Source: Pseudobacteriovorax antillogorgiicola
GTDB taxonomy: Bacteria; Bdellovibrionota_B; Oligoflexia; Oligoflexales; Oligoflexaceae
DNA: 64,000 nucleotides
NCBI RefSeq assembly: GCF_900177345.1
Contig: NZ_FWZT01000016.1
Coordinates: forward strand, 62,001-126,000
Direction: 5' to 3'
Both the position numbers and the translations under genes were made by a program. The notes beneath the pieces are model-generated. The model saw only the letters and a program-made list of their open reading frames with translations, searched no databases and was not told the origin of the DNA. Positions 28,080-36,971 of the stretch are shown here, piece by piece. The stretch's first letter is position 1; every line of letters begins with the position of its first letter.

Positions 28080-28570
28080 TAAAGGGAGCAAAACCATACT
28101 TCCCTGCACCTGAAAATACTCGTCACTCTGCGATTTCTACTATTTCCTCGCACTTTTTAGCCAAGCCTTGTCTCATGGGTTTGTCTCCCCTGGCACTCAT
28201 CAACAATTGATCAAATGAAAGAAGTCTAAGGCGTTATGCTCCACTAGAGGCTAAAAGTGCGAAACGATACAAGTCTATTGAAAAAAATTGAATCTGAAAA
28301 TTCCTTATTTTAACGATCATGCAGCTATGTTAGACATCTCCAAAACTTTTAAAGGTCTCTAGCAAACTTTGATAAACGGAATACTCGGGTCTGTTTCAAT
28401 ACTGACTATCAGTTCCCCAGCTTAGGTAGAGAGTTTATAGTTGGAGTTCTACTAGCTCAATGAGCAAAGGAGCAATGGCAGCAAATAATAGTTGTCTGGT
28501 AGTTTGTGAGGTGAGCGGCTCGGATATCTTGTAACATTGTTTGCCCTACTCAAGAAAAAGGGAGTTACTA
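28080..28570. other. Intergenic region with a long inverted repeat
   Basis: About 490 bases without a supported gene. The notable structure is the inverted repeat at 28148-28262, annotated separately. The last 30 bases hold the ribosome-binding site of the FAD oxidase. Confidence 0.5.
28148..28262. repeat. Inverted repeat of 14 bp separated by 86 bp
   Basis: TCGCACTTTTTAGCC (28148-28162) and GGCTAAAAGTGCGA (28249-28262) are complementary except for one missing base in the A run. The 115-bp span could be a MITE-like element or a structured RNA. It has no coding content and no obvious target duplication. Confidence 0.4.
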
Positions 28571-30217
28571 ATGAGGATGATGCTAAAGCAATGGTTTCTT
28601 GTAGCTTCGATAGCAGGCAGCTATCCAGCCAAGGCTGAAACCACAGGTCTTTGGGATACCAATGTCAACTATGAGCGTACCTTTCAATGCCCCGAAGCAG
28701 AAATGATCTCACCAGAAAGTGCCGAAGAAGTCCAGATTATCGTAGGCAGGGCTTTAGTCAGTGGTCGCAAAGTGATGGCTGGGACCAAAAACTTTAATAG
28801 CCAGATCGATGCAGCATGCGCTGGCAACCATCAAATTCAAATTACCACTGAGCGACTCAATCGGATTCTGATGATCGATGAAAAAAAACAAGTGGCAAAG
28901 GTTCAATCTGGAGTGCGACTCCATGAACTGAATCGTGCGCTACACGAAAAGGGGCTTGCCATCAATATGGTTGCCGAAGGGGGGTTTTTCTCTATCGGAG
29001 GGATGCTAGGAAGTGGCACTCACGGTTCAACACTGACCCAGGGAGCAAGCCTTTCAGACTATCTTATCAATGTCACTATGGTGGATGGCCGCGGTAGTAT
29101 TCGGACTATTGAGGGGCAAGAGCTTGAAGCTGTAAAAGTGAACCTGGGTGTTCTCGGTGTGGTTGTTGACGCAACGCTTCGCGTAGAACCCTTAAAGAAG
29201 GTCAAGGCTACGATTGAAAAGGGCAAAGATGACGAAGTTGCAGCAGTGATGAAACGTTTGGCTGAAAACCACTATTCTGCAAATGTTGCTTGGTTCCCAG
29301 GACTGCAAGAATACACAGCGACTTTGTATGACTTTGTTCCAAATGATACCCCTGGAAAAGGGGAAAATAATCAAGCTGAACTTCCTGATTGGATGATCAA
29401 AGCTTTTAAAACAGCCTATCAGTTTTCAGTGCAACCAAACCGACCAATTGCTGAATGTGCCTTAGCCCAGTTTAGAAAGACTCTACGATCGAAAAGCTAT
29501 TTTTATGACAATGGCAAGTGGCAGAAAAATCCAGTTGGTTGGTCCGACCAAATGCAATATTTTAAGTGTAACAAGAATGGAACTTGCCCCTGGGATATTC
29601 TGCCCATGGTTATCCAGGGATACGCGATTGCCATGGATCAGCTGCCAGAGTGGGTTGCCGATGTAAAAAAGATCATCGATCAACATAGTACATTTTTGAA
29701 TCGAGTTTGTTTTCCATTAAATGGAATTTACTTTCGGTTTGGTGAGGCGAGTGATGCTTGGATTGCCCCGAGTTATGGTCGTACTAGCGTATTCATCGAC
29801 CTTGAATACTTTATGAATACTCGCGGGATGACGGATGATGGTGAAGTGGTCGAGGTGCCTGCCCTTCCCAAAAATTTTCATGTTTTGCAAGAAATTGAGC
29901 AGCTGACTCTCCAGAAATATCATGCAAGGCCTCACTGGGGCAAGAATCAAGCCGCAGCGTTCTATGGTGTAGGTCAGGGTCACTACGAAAAATGGCAGGA
30001 TTTTATCGCCTATAAGAACAAGGTTGACCCCTTGAACACATTCTCGAATCCCTGGTGGCAAAGGATTCTCGATAAAGAAAGCCCTCAAATATACCGGTTC
30101 CCAAGCTGCGCTCGGGATGGCAATTGCATCTGTGAGACAGACAGCGACTGCGGTGGCGATCTGTCCTGTGTTTCGGGTAAAGTCTGGAAGAAAGCCCGTA
30201 TTTGCCAAAAAATATAG
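28571..30217 (+). CDS. Exported FAD-linked oxidase (VAO/PCMH family, aldonolactone-oxidase-like) with Cys-rich tail
   Basis: About 548 aa with an N-terminal signal peptide (ending near PAKAE). The FAD-binding PCMH domain has the segments VMAGTKNFNSQ, RLNRILMID and GGMLGSGTHGST, typical of sugar-1,4-lactone oxidases. The C-terminal half includes the substrate-binding segments WWQ and HWGKN. The last ~35 residues hold six Cys (CARDGNCICETDSDCGG...CVSG...CQKI), an addition I read as a small disulfide-bonded module. ATG 28571 follows GGGAG; a TTG ten codons earlier is less likely. The substrate is unknown. Oxygen-dependent oxidation in the periplasm is the likely role. Confidence 0.8.
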   Translation: MRMMLKQWFLVASIAGSYPAKAETTGLWDTNVNYERTFQCPEAEMISPESAEEVQIIVGRALVSGRKVMAGTKNFNSQIDAACAGNHQIQITTERLNRILMIDEKKQVAKVQSGVRLHELNRALHEKGLAINMVAEGGFFSIGGMLGSGTHGSTLTQGASLSDYLINVTMVDGRGSIRTIEGQELEAVKVNLGVLGVVVDATLRVEPLKKVKATIEKGKDDEVAAVMKRLAENHYSANVAWFPGLQEYTATLYDFVPNDTPGKGENNQAELPDWMIKAFKTAYQFSVQPNRPIAECALAQFRKTLRSKSYFYDNGKWQKNPVGWSDQMQYFKCNKNGTCPWDILPMVIQGYAIAMDQLPEWVADVKKIIDQHSTFLNRVCFPLNGIYFRFGEASDAWIAPSYGRTSVFIDLEYFMNTRGMTDDGEVVEVPALPKNFHVLQEIEQLTLQKYHARPHWGKNQAAAFYGVGQGHYEKWQDFIAYKNKVDPLNTFSNPWWQRILDKESPQIYRFPSCARDGNCICETDSDCGGDLSCVSGKVWKKARICQKI

Positions 30218-30744
30218 GGATTCTCGGGGGCAACAGCCCCATTGGTGATGACAATTTCGTCCCGCATTCGGCCAATTTGCTATGGAAGACGTCGTAGGAG
30301 TGAATCTAGAATGTGGCTGTTTAAGCCGCATTTTAATCATGTTGAGAGTCCAGTGGCATAAGGTTGGCTTCATCGAACAAACTCAATATGGATGACCCTG
30401 CGAGATCTCCATAGCTAACTTGGGTCAATGGGACGGTGCAGAGAGAAAACGATCCTGATTCCAGCTACATCTAATGCCTTCTTTCAACCTTCCCATCTCT
30501 CCAATTGACATAAATAAAATTCTTTCATTGCCTTGTTTAGCCCTGTTAAGTGGCAGCAAATTTTGTTTGATTCAAATTGGGGTGTACAATACTCTTTAAA
30601 AGTGAAATCTGATTTCTCGCCTCTACCTTTTCACGATCCGCAGCACCTAGGGATCAATTTGTAGCTAGCTTTTTACTGGCTTTGAGCCTGCTTATGGTGT
30701 ATCCCAGATTCTATGGATATGTGATCAAATGAGGGGAATAACGC
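30218..30744. other. Intergenic region, no gene recognised
   Basis: About 530 bases. A short GGGGC/GCCCC hairpin stands at 30227-30240 just after the oxidase gene. A promoter-like TTGTTT (30565) and TACAAT (30587), 16 bp apart, lies some 150 bp before the ytfJ-like gene. Evidence for the promoter is weak. Confidence 0.4.
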
Positions 30745-31329
30745 ATGAACAAATATTTCGCCGTCGCCTGTGCGCTAGGTATCTTATCAAGTTCTACAGC
30801 ACTAGCAAGCCTTCCAGAGCTTCATAAAAAGCCGAAAACCATTGAGTTACAAGGAGACAAAGGTGGCTTGGTTAAAGATGAAAGTTCTTGGTCTAGCCAT
30901 AGTTTGCAGAACAAAACCCATCTGCTTGTCTACGTAGATCCCGACGAGTCAGAAATGAATGAAGCTCTGACCCAGCGCTTGAAAAGCGAGAATTTCAACC
31001 CGAATGCGTTCAGTTCAGTGGCTATTATCAACATGGCCGCTACTTGGAAACCTAACTTTGCTATACAAAATGTACTGGAAAAGAAACAAAAAGAGTACCC
31101 CAATACCCTATATGTTATGGACAAAGACAAAGTCCTAGTAAAAGAGTGGGAGCTTCAAGATGATTCCTATGACGTTATACTGTTTGATCGCGATGGTAAG
31201 GTTATCTTCCGAAAGGATGGAGCTTTAAACAAAGATGAAATCGAGAAGGTCGTAAAACTCATTCGCTCCGAGCACGAGGGTGAAGAGCAGCGACAAGCTA
31301 CTAAAGCTCAGGAGACAAGCAAAGGGTAG
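30745..31329 (+). CDS. ytfJ: YtfJ-family exported protein
   Basis: A 194-aa protein with signal peptide (MNKYFAVACALGILSSSTALA). The C-terminal half closely follows E. coli YtfJ: WELQDDSYDVILFDRDGKV then RKDGALNKDEIEKVVKLI. The fold is thioredoxin-like but lacks a CxxC, so it is probably not an oxidoreductase. The precise function is unknown. GGGGAATAACGC before the ATG supports the start. It is monocistronic by spacing. Confidence 0.8.
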   Translation: MNKYFAVACALGILSSSTALASLPELHKKPKTIELQGDKGGLVKDESSWSSHSLQNKTHLLVYVDPDESEMNEALTQRLKSENFNPNAFSSVAIINMAATWKPNFAIQNVLEKKQKEYPNTLYVMDKDKVLVKEWELQDDSYDVILFDRDGKVIFRKDGALNKDEIEKVVKLIRSEHEGEEQRQATKAQETSKG

Positions 31330-31567
31330 TAAGAGTGGGTCTGTGCATCCTCTAAGCAAGAGGATGGGGTAAGACCTGCAATTAAGCCCGAGATTTTGCC
31401 AACTAGACCTGGCCCCAAGTCTCCGCTAATGATTTTAGCGTAGGTTAAACTGTTTTTGTAGTTTTCGCAGAATCTAAATCAGCTCTAAATTCCACTCATC
31501 TCCCACCTTGTCGTTGCCCTCTCAATCACGCTCTGGTAGAACAAGCCGCTTACGGAGTGGAGGGCCT

Positions 31568-32293
31568 ATGGCATTCAGGTTTCAACAGTTTACAGTGGAG
31601 CAAAATCGTTGTGGAATGAGAGTCTGCACCGATAGTAATATCTTCGGAGCGTGGATTGCGCCAAAGCTTGGCGCAAGAACGGCTCTTGATATCGGCACCG
31701 GTACTGGACTTTTGAGCTTGATGGTATGTCAGCGTTATTCCAAGTTGTATATTGACGGGCTTGAAATTGACGAGGAAGCGGCAAGTCAGGCACATGTTAA
31801 CTCTGTTAGCAGCCCATGGGGAGATCGATTTAGAGTCAATCACGGGGATATCAATCAATGGAATGATATCCCGACTTTGAAGCAAAGCTACGATGTAATT
31901 TTTTGCAATCCACCATTCTTTGATAGGAGCCTGCTAAGTTTAGATGAAAAACGGCGCTTGGCAAGGCATGAACAGAGTCTGACCCTATATGATCTAATGG
32001 AAATCTTAGATAAAAGGCTAGAATGTGATGGCGAAGGTTTCTTGCTACTCCCAGCGACTAGAGAAGATGATTTGATTCTAGCTTCTGCTGGTAAGAATCT
32101 ATTCCTAAACCAGTTAGTGAAACTGAGATCTCGCTCAAACAAAGAGCCTCACCGAATCATGGTCCGTCTTAGCCGTGAGGAAGGGCGATTTTTAAAGAGC
32201 TGTGAAACCATCCTCGACGAGAACTCAGATTACACATCCTGGGTTCAAAGCCTTCTTCAAAACTATCTGCTTCGCTATCAGAAACATGTCTAG
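31568..32293 (+). CDS. trmN6: tRNA1(Val) (adenine-37-N6)-methyltransferase-like protein
   Basis: About 241 aa. Class I SAM methyltransferase motif I is ALDIGTGTGLLSLM near residue 40, and the N6-adenine active-site motif CNPPFFDRSL lies near 113. The N-terminus FRFQQFTVEQNRCGMRVCTDSNIFGAW matches TrmN6/YfiC, which methylates A37 of tRNA1(Val). ATG 31568 has GGAGGG just upstream; the TTG 20 codons earlier would add a basic extension without support. It acts in the cytoplasm. No operon partner is evident. Confidence 0.87.
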   Translation: MAFRFQQFTVEQNRCGMRVCTDSNIFGAWIAPKLGARTALDIGTGTGLLSLMVCQRYSKLYIDGLEIDEEAASQAHVNSVSSPWGDRFRVNHGDINQWNDIPTLKQSYDVIFCNPPFFDRSLLSLDEKRRLARHEQSLTLYDLMEILDKRLECDGEGFLLLPATREDDLILASAGKNLFLNQLVKLRSRSNKEPHRIMVRLSREEGRFLKSCETILDENSDYTSWVQSLLQNYLLRYQKHV

Positions 32294-32328
32294 GCCGCTC
32301 AGCATTTTTGCCAAGCGGCGACCTGCAC

Positions 32329-33363
32329 TTATTCAGCTAAGAACTTAAAGATATCTTGAAAATAGGGGACGCGAATTCGGTCGACTTCTATGAACAGTGA
32401 GTGAAATGAGTTTTCATATTGTACCAGCTTACAGCTAGGAGCTTCGGCACATACTTTTTCTTGGCCGCCTGGAAGAGCAAAATCGTCGTCTGAGGCTTGC
32501 AAAATAAGGAGTGGTGTCGAAATCTTCTTTATCTGCCAACTCTTAGTCATCCTTTTGGTGGCATCAAGGACCTCTTTCACCCAGTTATTTGAAGCCCCGG
32601 CTCGGCTCCCCCAACCTAAGGCTTTCATCTCTGCAATGTAGTAATCGACCCGTGCTTTAGAACGGGATTCATTGAAAGTATCGATTGTCCAGGTTTCCGG
32701 GTCGTTGGGGCCTTCTCCTGGAGCCCATTTTTCTCCAAGTCCAATAAGGACAGCACTACCAACAATTCCGCGGGCAATTAACTTGGGATAAGGGTCAGTT
32801 GGAATCTCATGCATGGGGGCGCTGAGTACTGCTTTTGCCACTTTCGGGTTTGGCTCTCCTTGGAGATAGGTGGTAACAACTGCGCCGCCCATGGAGTGAC
32901 CGAACAAGTAGATTTTATCAAAGTCGCGACTGGCAAGCTCGACCACTTGAGAGAAGTCTTTCACATAGTTGTCCCAGCGATCCACATGACCAACATCTGG
33001 GTTTTTTGCTATCAGATCGGAGGCACCATGACCACGATGGTCGTAGGCGAAAATAGAGTATCCCGCCTGGTAGAAGTCGTAGATTGTTTCTTTGTATCGG
33101 TTAATATTCTCGACAAAGCCATGGGCCATGACAATGGCTTTGTCCCCGTCTTGTAGGAAGGTTCGAAGTCTCAGAGAGAGCCCTTTCTCTCCAGTAATCC
33201 ATTGCTCATCACCAGATTCAAAAAATGGTTCGAGTTCTTGCTCAGCAAAGCCAGAAAACTCTGTTTCACGATTCAGGTCTTCTGTAGCTGGAATGGTAGC
33301 ACCAAAGGCCAAGGTGGGCGAGAGGTAGGCGAGTAAGGAAGCATACTGAACTGACTTAAACAT
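32329..33363 (-). CDS. Exported alpha/beta hydrolase, monoacylglycerol lipase/lysophospholipase (PldB)-like
   Basis: About 344 aa with a signal peptide ending near SPTLAFGA. It has an alpha/beta hydrolase core with oxyanion-hole segment MAHGFVENINRY, YDHRGHGAS, nucleophile Ser in FGHSMGGAV and His in ENSFHSLF close to the C-terminus. The RGHGxS and GHSMGG pairing is typical of the PldB/MAGL family, which removes acyl chains from lysophospholipids or monoglycerides. ATG 33363 follows GAGG; an in-frame start 27 codons upstream is less likely. The Fur box at 33551 lies between this gene and the rightward heme receptor, so iron control of this gene too is possible but unproven. Confidence 0.8.
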   Translation of the reverse strand: MFKSVQYASLLAYLSPTLAFGATIPATEDLNRETEFSGFAEQELEPFFESGDEQWITGEKGLSLRLRTFLQDGDKAIVMAHGFVENINRYKETIYDFYQAGYSIFAYDHRGHGASDLIAKNPDVGHVDRWDNYVKDFSQVVELASRDFDKIYLFGHSMGGAVVTTYLQGEPNPKVAKAVLSAPMHEIPTDPYPKLIARGIVGSAVLIGLGEKWAPGEGPNDPETWTIDTFNESRSKARVDYYIAEMKALGWGSRAGASNNWVKEVLDATKRMTKSWQIKKISTPLLILQASDDDFALPGGQEKVCAEAPSCKLVQYENSFHSLFIEVDRIRVPYFQDIFKFLAE

Positions 33364-33550
33364 AAAAACCTCATTTGGTAGGGGGTTCTCTTCAGTTGTT
33401 TGAAAAAGCGAACAGAAGATAACGAAGTGGCGTACGCAATTCAAGGAAAATCCTAACTTAGAGGCCTTCGCGGGCGTAGGTTTTCCCTATCCCTCTGTTT
33501 CTCAATTTATTTTTTCTCAAGTTTTCCAAAAAAAAGACGATAGTGATATT

Positions 33551-33569
33551 GATAATGATTTTCATTATA
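33551..33569. promoter_or_regulatory. Fur box
   Basis: GATAATGATTTTCATTATA matches the 19-bp E. coli Fur consensus at 16 positions. It lies about 35 nt upstream of the TonB receptor start, where it would overlap the promoter. Control by ferric iron is inferred. Confidence 0.8.
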
Positions 33570-33603
33570 TGTATACTGCAGCTCGATCAATTGGAGGGGA
33601 CCC

Positions 33604-35448
33604 ATGCAACACGCAGTATTAATTATGCTTTTAATGGCTCCGGGGATTGCCCTAGCCATGGAAAATATGACGATTATCGACCGAAGGCTCGAAAATTTTT
33701 CAGAAACCAGAACCAAGACAATGATCATAAGTCGTGATGAGATCGAGTTGAGTGGGGCGACCAACCTCTCGGGCTTGATGGAAAGCTATCCAGGTTTTCG
33801 AGTGATGGATGGCCATCGAGGCAAAACTCTGACTCTATATGGAGTGGGAGGGAAGTATATCAAGATCATGATTAATGGGGTGCCCCTATTGGGTCGACTT
33901 AATGGTGAATATGATATCAGTAGGATCAAGCTTGATCGTGTCGAGCGTATCGAGATTATCAAAGGCCCAAGCTCATCTCTTCATGGTTCAGATGCTATGG
34001 CTGGAACCATAAATATCATCACTCGTTGGGGAACTTTGAAGGAGGTCGAAGTAATGGCTCGTGGTGGGTCGCTCGGCGAACGTGGACTAAGTGCTCAAGC
34101 CGTCTATAACACCGATGACCAAGGGTTGCAGATTCAGGGTGATCGCTACATAAACCCTGGTTATGAACGCAATGACGATACGGGCACTTTGAAGACTCCG
34201 GACCTTGACGAAGTAGGGCTTGGTATTCAATTCTCACAGGACTTAGGGCGTTGGGGTGAAACCGTTTTCGTCAACCAATATCAGAATCGGCGGATTGGCA
34301 TTACAGACGCTAATCCTATTAGCCGTGCGGTCATTGACCGGAGTAATGACATTCACCTCCTCTCATCCATGATTCAGCACACATATAATAACGATCGTAC
34401 TGGTCAGGTTAAAGTTAAGGCGAGCTACGATCGATATGATGACGCTTATGAACTTGACCAACGAGGCGCTAATATCCTCGATACCAAAGAGGATACTTTA
34501 GAAACAAGCCAATCAGTGGGCCTAGCGTGGGATGAACAGATTTCTCATCACAGTTTATCAGCTGGCTTCGATCAAACCGAAACTAGCTTTGATTCAGATC
34601 GAGTTGCTGGTGACAGCAAAGAGAAATCCGTGACGGATCTTTATATCCAGGACGAGGTGAATTGGAGAAAGTTAACGGGCGTATTTGGCACTAGGCTAGA
34701 GAACGATGGTCAGTTTGGGCAACATCAAAGCAGTCATGGCTCTCTAGCCTACCAACTGACAGATCACCTTCAGCTCTCAGCAACCTATAGCGAAGGCTTC
34801 AGAGCCCCGAGTTTTAAGGAGCTGTATATGAACTTCGTCAATACATCTGTAGGCTATGAAGTGACAGGCAATCAAGATCTGGAGCCGGAAACATCTCAAT
34901 ACACATCTCTCAATCTAGAGGGGCAATGGACTCGCTTGCGCCTTGCCTTAACTGTTTTTCAAAATGACTTCGATAACTTAATTGTAACGACACTGAATTC
35001 AGAGTCCACTCCGATTAGCCCTATGTATCGCTATGAAAATATTCAAAAAGCTCGCTATCAGGGTTACAGTGCTGAATTACAGATTTACGGCAATCAGTAC
35101 TATAGCATGAAAATGAGCCACAGTGAGATTGATTCCCGAGATCGTGAATTGGATCGTCAGATTCAAGATCGGCCCCGACATCGCAGCAAGCTTGCAGTTA
35201 CCGTCCACCCTCATCAATCTCTAGACCTTTTGCTAAGTCTTAATCACTTCGGAAAACGAGTGTTCTATAGGGAGGCAGAAGATCTATGGCAAGACCCATA
35301 CGTCAGCGGCCGATTGGCAATTCAATATAAGGTGAATCAAACTTGGCAGCTAGGATTGGTCGGTGACAATCTTCTCGATGAGGGTGATGCTCGGTACCTC
35401 CCTATCAAGCCTAGATCCTATAGTGTTTCGGTGAGGGCACGGTATTAG
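33604..35448 (+). CDS. TonB-dependent heme receptor (putative), Fur-regulated
   Basis: A 614-aa outer-membrane receptor: signal peptide (LIMLLMAPGIALA), plug with SRDEIELSG, SLMESYPGFRV-like segment and ERIEIIKGPSSSLHGSDAMAGTIN-type motif, then a barrel ending VSVRARY. It is relatively short for a heme receptor. Assignment to heme rests on position: a Fur box stands before it and HmuY-, HmuT-, HmuU- and HmuV-like genes follow. The known heme-receptor His and FRAP/NPNL residues are not all evident; the barrel does contain FRAPSFKELY. GGAGGGG precedes the ATG. It is first gene of the iron operon. Confidence 0.85.
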   Translation: MQHAVLIMLLMAPGIALAMENMTIIDRRLENFSETRTKTMIISRDEIELSGATNLSGLMESYPGFRVMDGHRGKTLTLYGVGGKYIKIMINGVPLLGRLNGEYDISRIKLDRVERIEIIKGPSSSLHGSDAMAGTINIITRWGTLKEVEVMARGGSLGERGLSAQAVYNTDDQGLQIQGDRYINPGYERNDDTGTLKTPDLDEVGLGIQFSQDLGRWGETVFVNQYQNRRIGITDANPISRAVIDRSNDIHLLSSMIQHTYNNDRTGQVKVKASYDRYDDAYELDQRGANILDTKEDTLETSQSVGLAWDEQISHHSLSAGFDQTETSFDSDRVAGDSKEKSVTDLYIQDEVNWRKLTGVFGTRLENDGQFGQHQSSHGSLAYQLTDHLQLSATYSEGFRAPSFKELYMNFVNTSVGYEVTGNQDLEPETSQYTSLNLEGQWTRLRLALTVFQNDFDNLIVTTLNSESTPISPMYRYENIQKARYQGYSAELQIYGNQYYSMKMSHSEIDSRDRELDRQIQDRPRHRSKLAVTVHPHQSLDLLLSLNHFGKRVFYREAEDLWQDPYVSGRLAIQYKVNQTWQLGLVGDNLLDEGDARYLPIKPRSYSVSVRARY

Positions 35449-35533
35449 TGCCTTAACTATATTTTTGAATCGATTTTCAAATAATCTTTTGAGGCGTTGT
35501 GCCTACTACTGACCAACTTTGGGGGACCCGACT

Positions 35534-36085
35534 ATGAAAATGATTGTGACTTTAGCGTTACCGCTACTTATTCTGCAAGGGTGTGGTGATTCAGGAGATG
35601 ATAGCCAGGAGCAAACCATCAATGAAGCTACGGACTTAACCAGCAACGATAGCATAAGCATCGACGCTACTGCGGAAGATGCCTGGATTTACCTGGACTT
35701 AGACCAAGATACCCTTGCCGTAGATGAAGCGGGACCATGGGATATTGCGATTCAGAGATACCGTATCAAGCTTAACCAGGCTTCTACTCCACCCACTGCC
35801 GCAGCGATCCTAGAAGGAAGTATTGGTTCAGTTTCGAGCCCGGGCCGGGATGCATTTCAGGTTGATCAAGAGGCTGAGAAACCAGAGGATGGTTATGTGT
35901 TCAATGGCGAGGATGCTTGGTACGACTATGATATCAATAGCCACGTCTTGACGCCAAAACCATCTCGTGTCTATGTTGTCTATACTACCGATCATCAGCT
36001 TTATGGCATGAGCTTTCTTGGCTACTATGACAACGTTGGGACTCCAGCCCACGTGAGCTTTCAAATTCAGAAAATTGAACCTTAG
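35534..36085 (+). CDS. hmuY: HmuY-like heme-binding lipoprotein
   Basis: About 183 aa with lipobox LILQGC. The motif order matches the HmuY family: WIYLDLDQD, WDIAIQRYRIKLN and DAWYDYDINSHVLTPK followed by VYVVYTTD and FLGYYDN. HmuY proteins bind heme at the cell surface and hand it to a TonB receptor, here encoded 85 bp upstream. ATG 35534 follows GGGGGA at 7 nt; an upstream TTG is not needed. The gene is the second of the Fur-controlled unit. The family is best known in Bacteroidetes, so its presence here is of interest. Confidence 0.85.
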   Translation: MKMIVTLALPLLILQGCGDSGDDSQEQTINEATDLTSNDSISIDATAEDAWIYLDLDQDTLAVDEAGPWDIAIQRYRIKLNQASTPPTAAAILEGSIGSVSSPGRDAFQVDQEAEKPEDGYVFNGEDAWYDYDINSHVLTPKPSRVYVVYTTDHQLYGMSFLGYYDNVGTPAHVSFQIQKIEP

Positions 36086-36116
36086 TCTATCATTGAATTA
36101 ATGAAGAGGAAGACCT

Positions 36117-36971
36117 ATGAATTTAAAAAAGATAGCGGTGACATTGGCCAGCGTGATGCTATTGAGTACAGGCGTACAGGCTAAAGAACAACGTTTGGTT
36201 GCCATCGGTGGTAGTATTACTGAAGTCATCTGTGCCTTGGGCCATTGTCAGGATATCGTTGCTGCCGATGCGACTAGTGTTTATCCTAGTGATCTGCTCG
36301 AAAGAGTCCCGAATTTGGGGTACTATCGCCAGTTGAGTGCAGAAGGGGTTGTAAAACAGAAAGCAGATCGAATCTTTATGATCGACAGTGCTGGACCCAT
36401 AAAAGAAGTTGAGAAACTCAAAAGCCTAGGCATCCCAATTGAAACTCTAAGCTCTAAAAAAACTGTGGAAGCTGCAGAAGATAGAATTCTGAAGCTTGGA
36501 GCCAAGCTGAATAAGGCAGATCAAGCTAGGGAGCTTATCAAGCAGATGAAGTCGGATCTTAGTAGAGCCAAGGTAAAAGCTAAGACCATTCGTCCGGGAG
36601 TAAAAATCCTATTTATTTATTCTCGAGGGCGCGATCGCATGATGGTTGCAGGGCGTGACACCGGGCCGGATGAGATGTTTCGAATCTTAGGACTTAAGAA
36701 TGCATTTCCCGGCAAGGGTTTCAAGCCTGTATCAGGTGAGGCAATTATGAAGCTTAACCCTGACGTGATTGTATTTCCTGAAAACAGCAAAGAAAAAATG
36801 ACTGTTCAAGAGATTCAGCAGATGATCCCTGGAATCAAGTATACCGCGGCAGCAAAACAAAAACGTATTCTCTTTATTGATGATCTTAAATTTTTGGGTT
36901 TCACTCACCGTCTTGGGGAAGCTGCCCTTGATCTTATCCGAGGTTTGGAGTCCCTACAATGGCGATCATGA
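36117..36971 (+). CDS. hmuT: Heme ABC transporter substrate-binding protein
   Basis: A 284-aa cluster III/class III-type binding protein with signal peptide (MLLSTGVQA). The N-lobe starts RLVAIGGSITEVICALG. GYYRQLSAEGV contains Tyr residues that bind heme in HmuT/ShuT. The C-lobe has RGRDRMMVAGRDTGPDEMFR and FKPVSGEAIM. It delivers heme from the periplasm to HmuUV. GAGGAAGACC precedes the ATG. Its end overlaps the permease start by 13 bp. Confidence 0.92.
   Translation: MNLKKIAVTLASVMLLSTGVQAKEQRLVAIGGSITEVICALGHCQDIVAADATSVYPSDLLERVPNLGYYRQLSAEGVVKQKADRIFMIDSAGPIKEVEKLKSLGIPIETLSSKKTVEAAEDRILKLGAKLNKADQARELIKQMKSDLSRAKVKAKTIRPGVKILFIYSRGRDRMMVAGRDTGPDEMFRILGLKNAFPGKGFKPVSGEAIMKLNPDVIVFPENSKEKMTVQEIQQMIPGIKYTAAAKQKRILFIDDLKFLGFTHRLGEAALDLIRGLESLQWRS

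Noticed and set aside
30507-30522. Consensus TTGACA as a promoter for the ytfJ-like gene
   Set aside because: No TATAAT-like hexamer occurs at 16-18 bp from it. The closer TAAAAT is only about 4 bp away.
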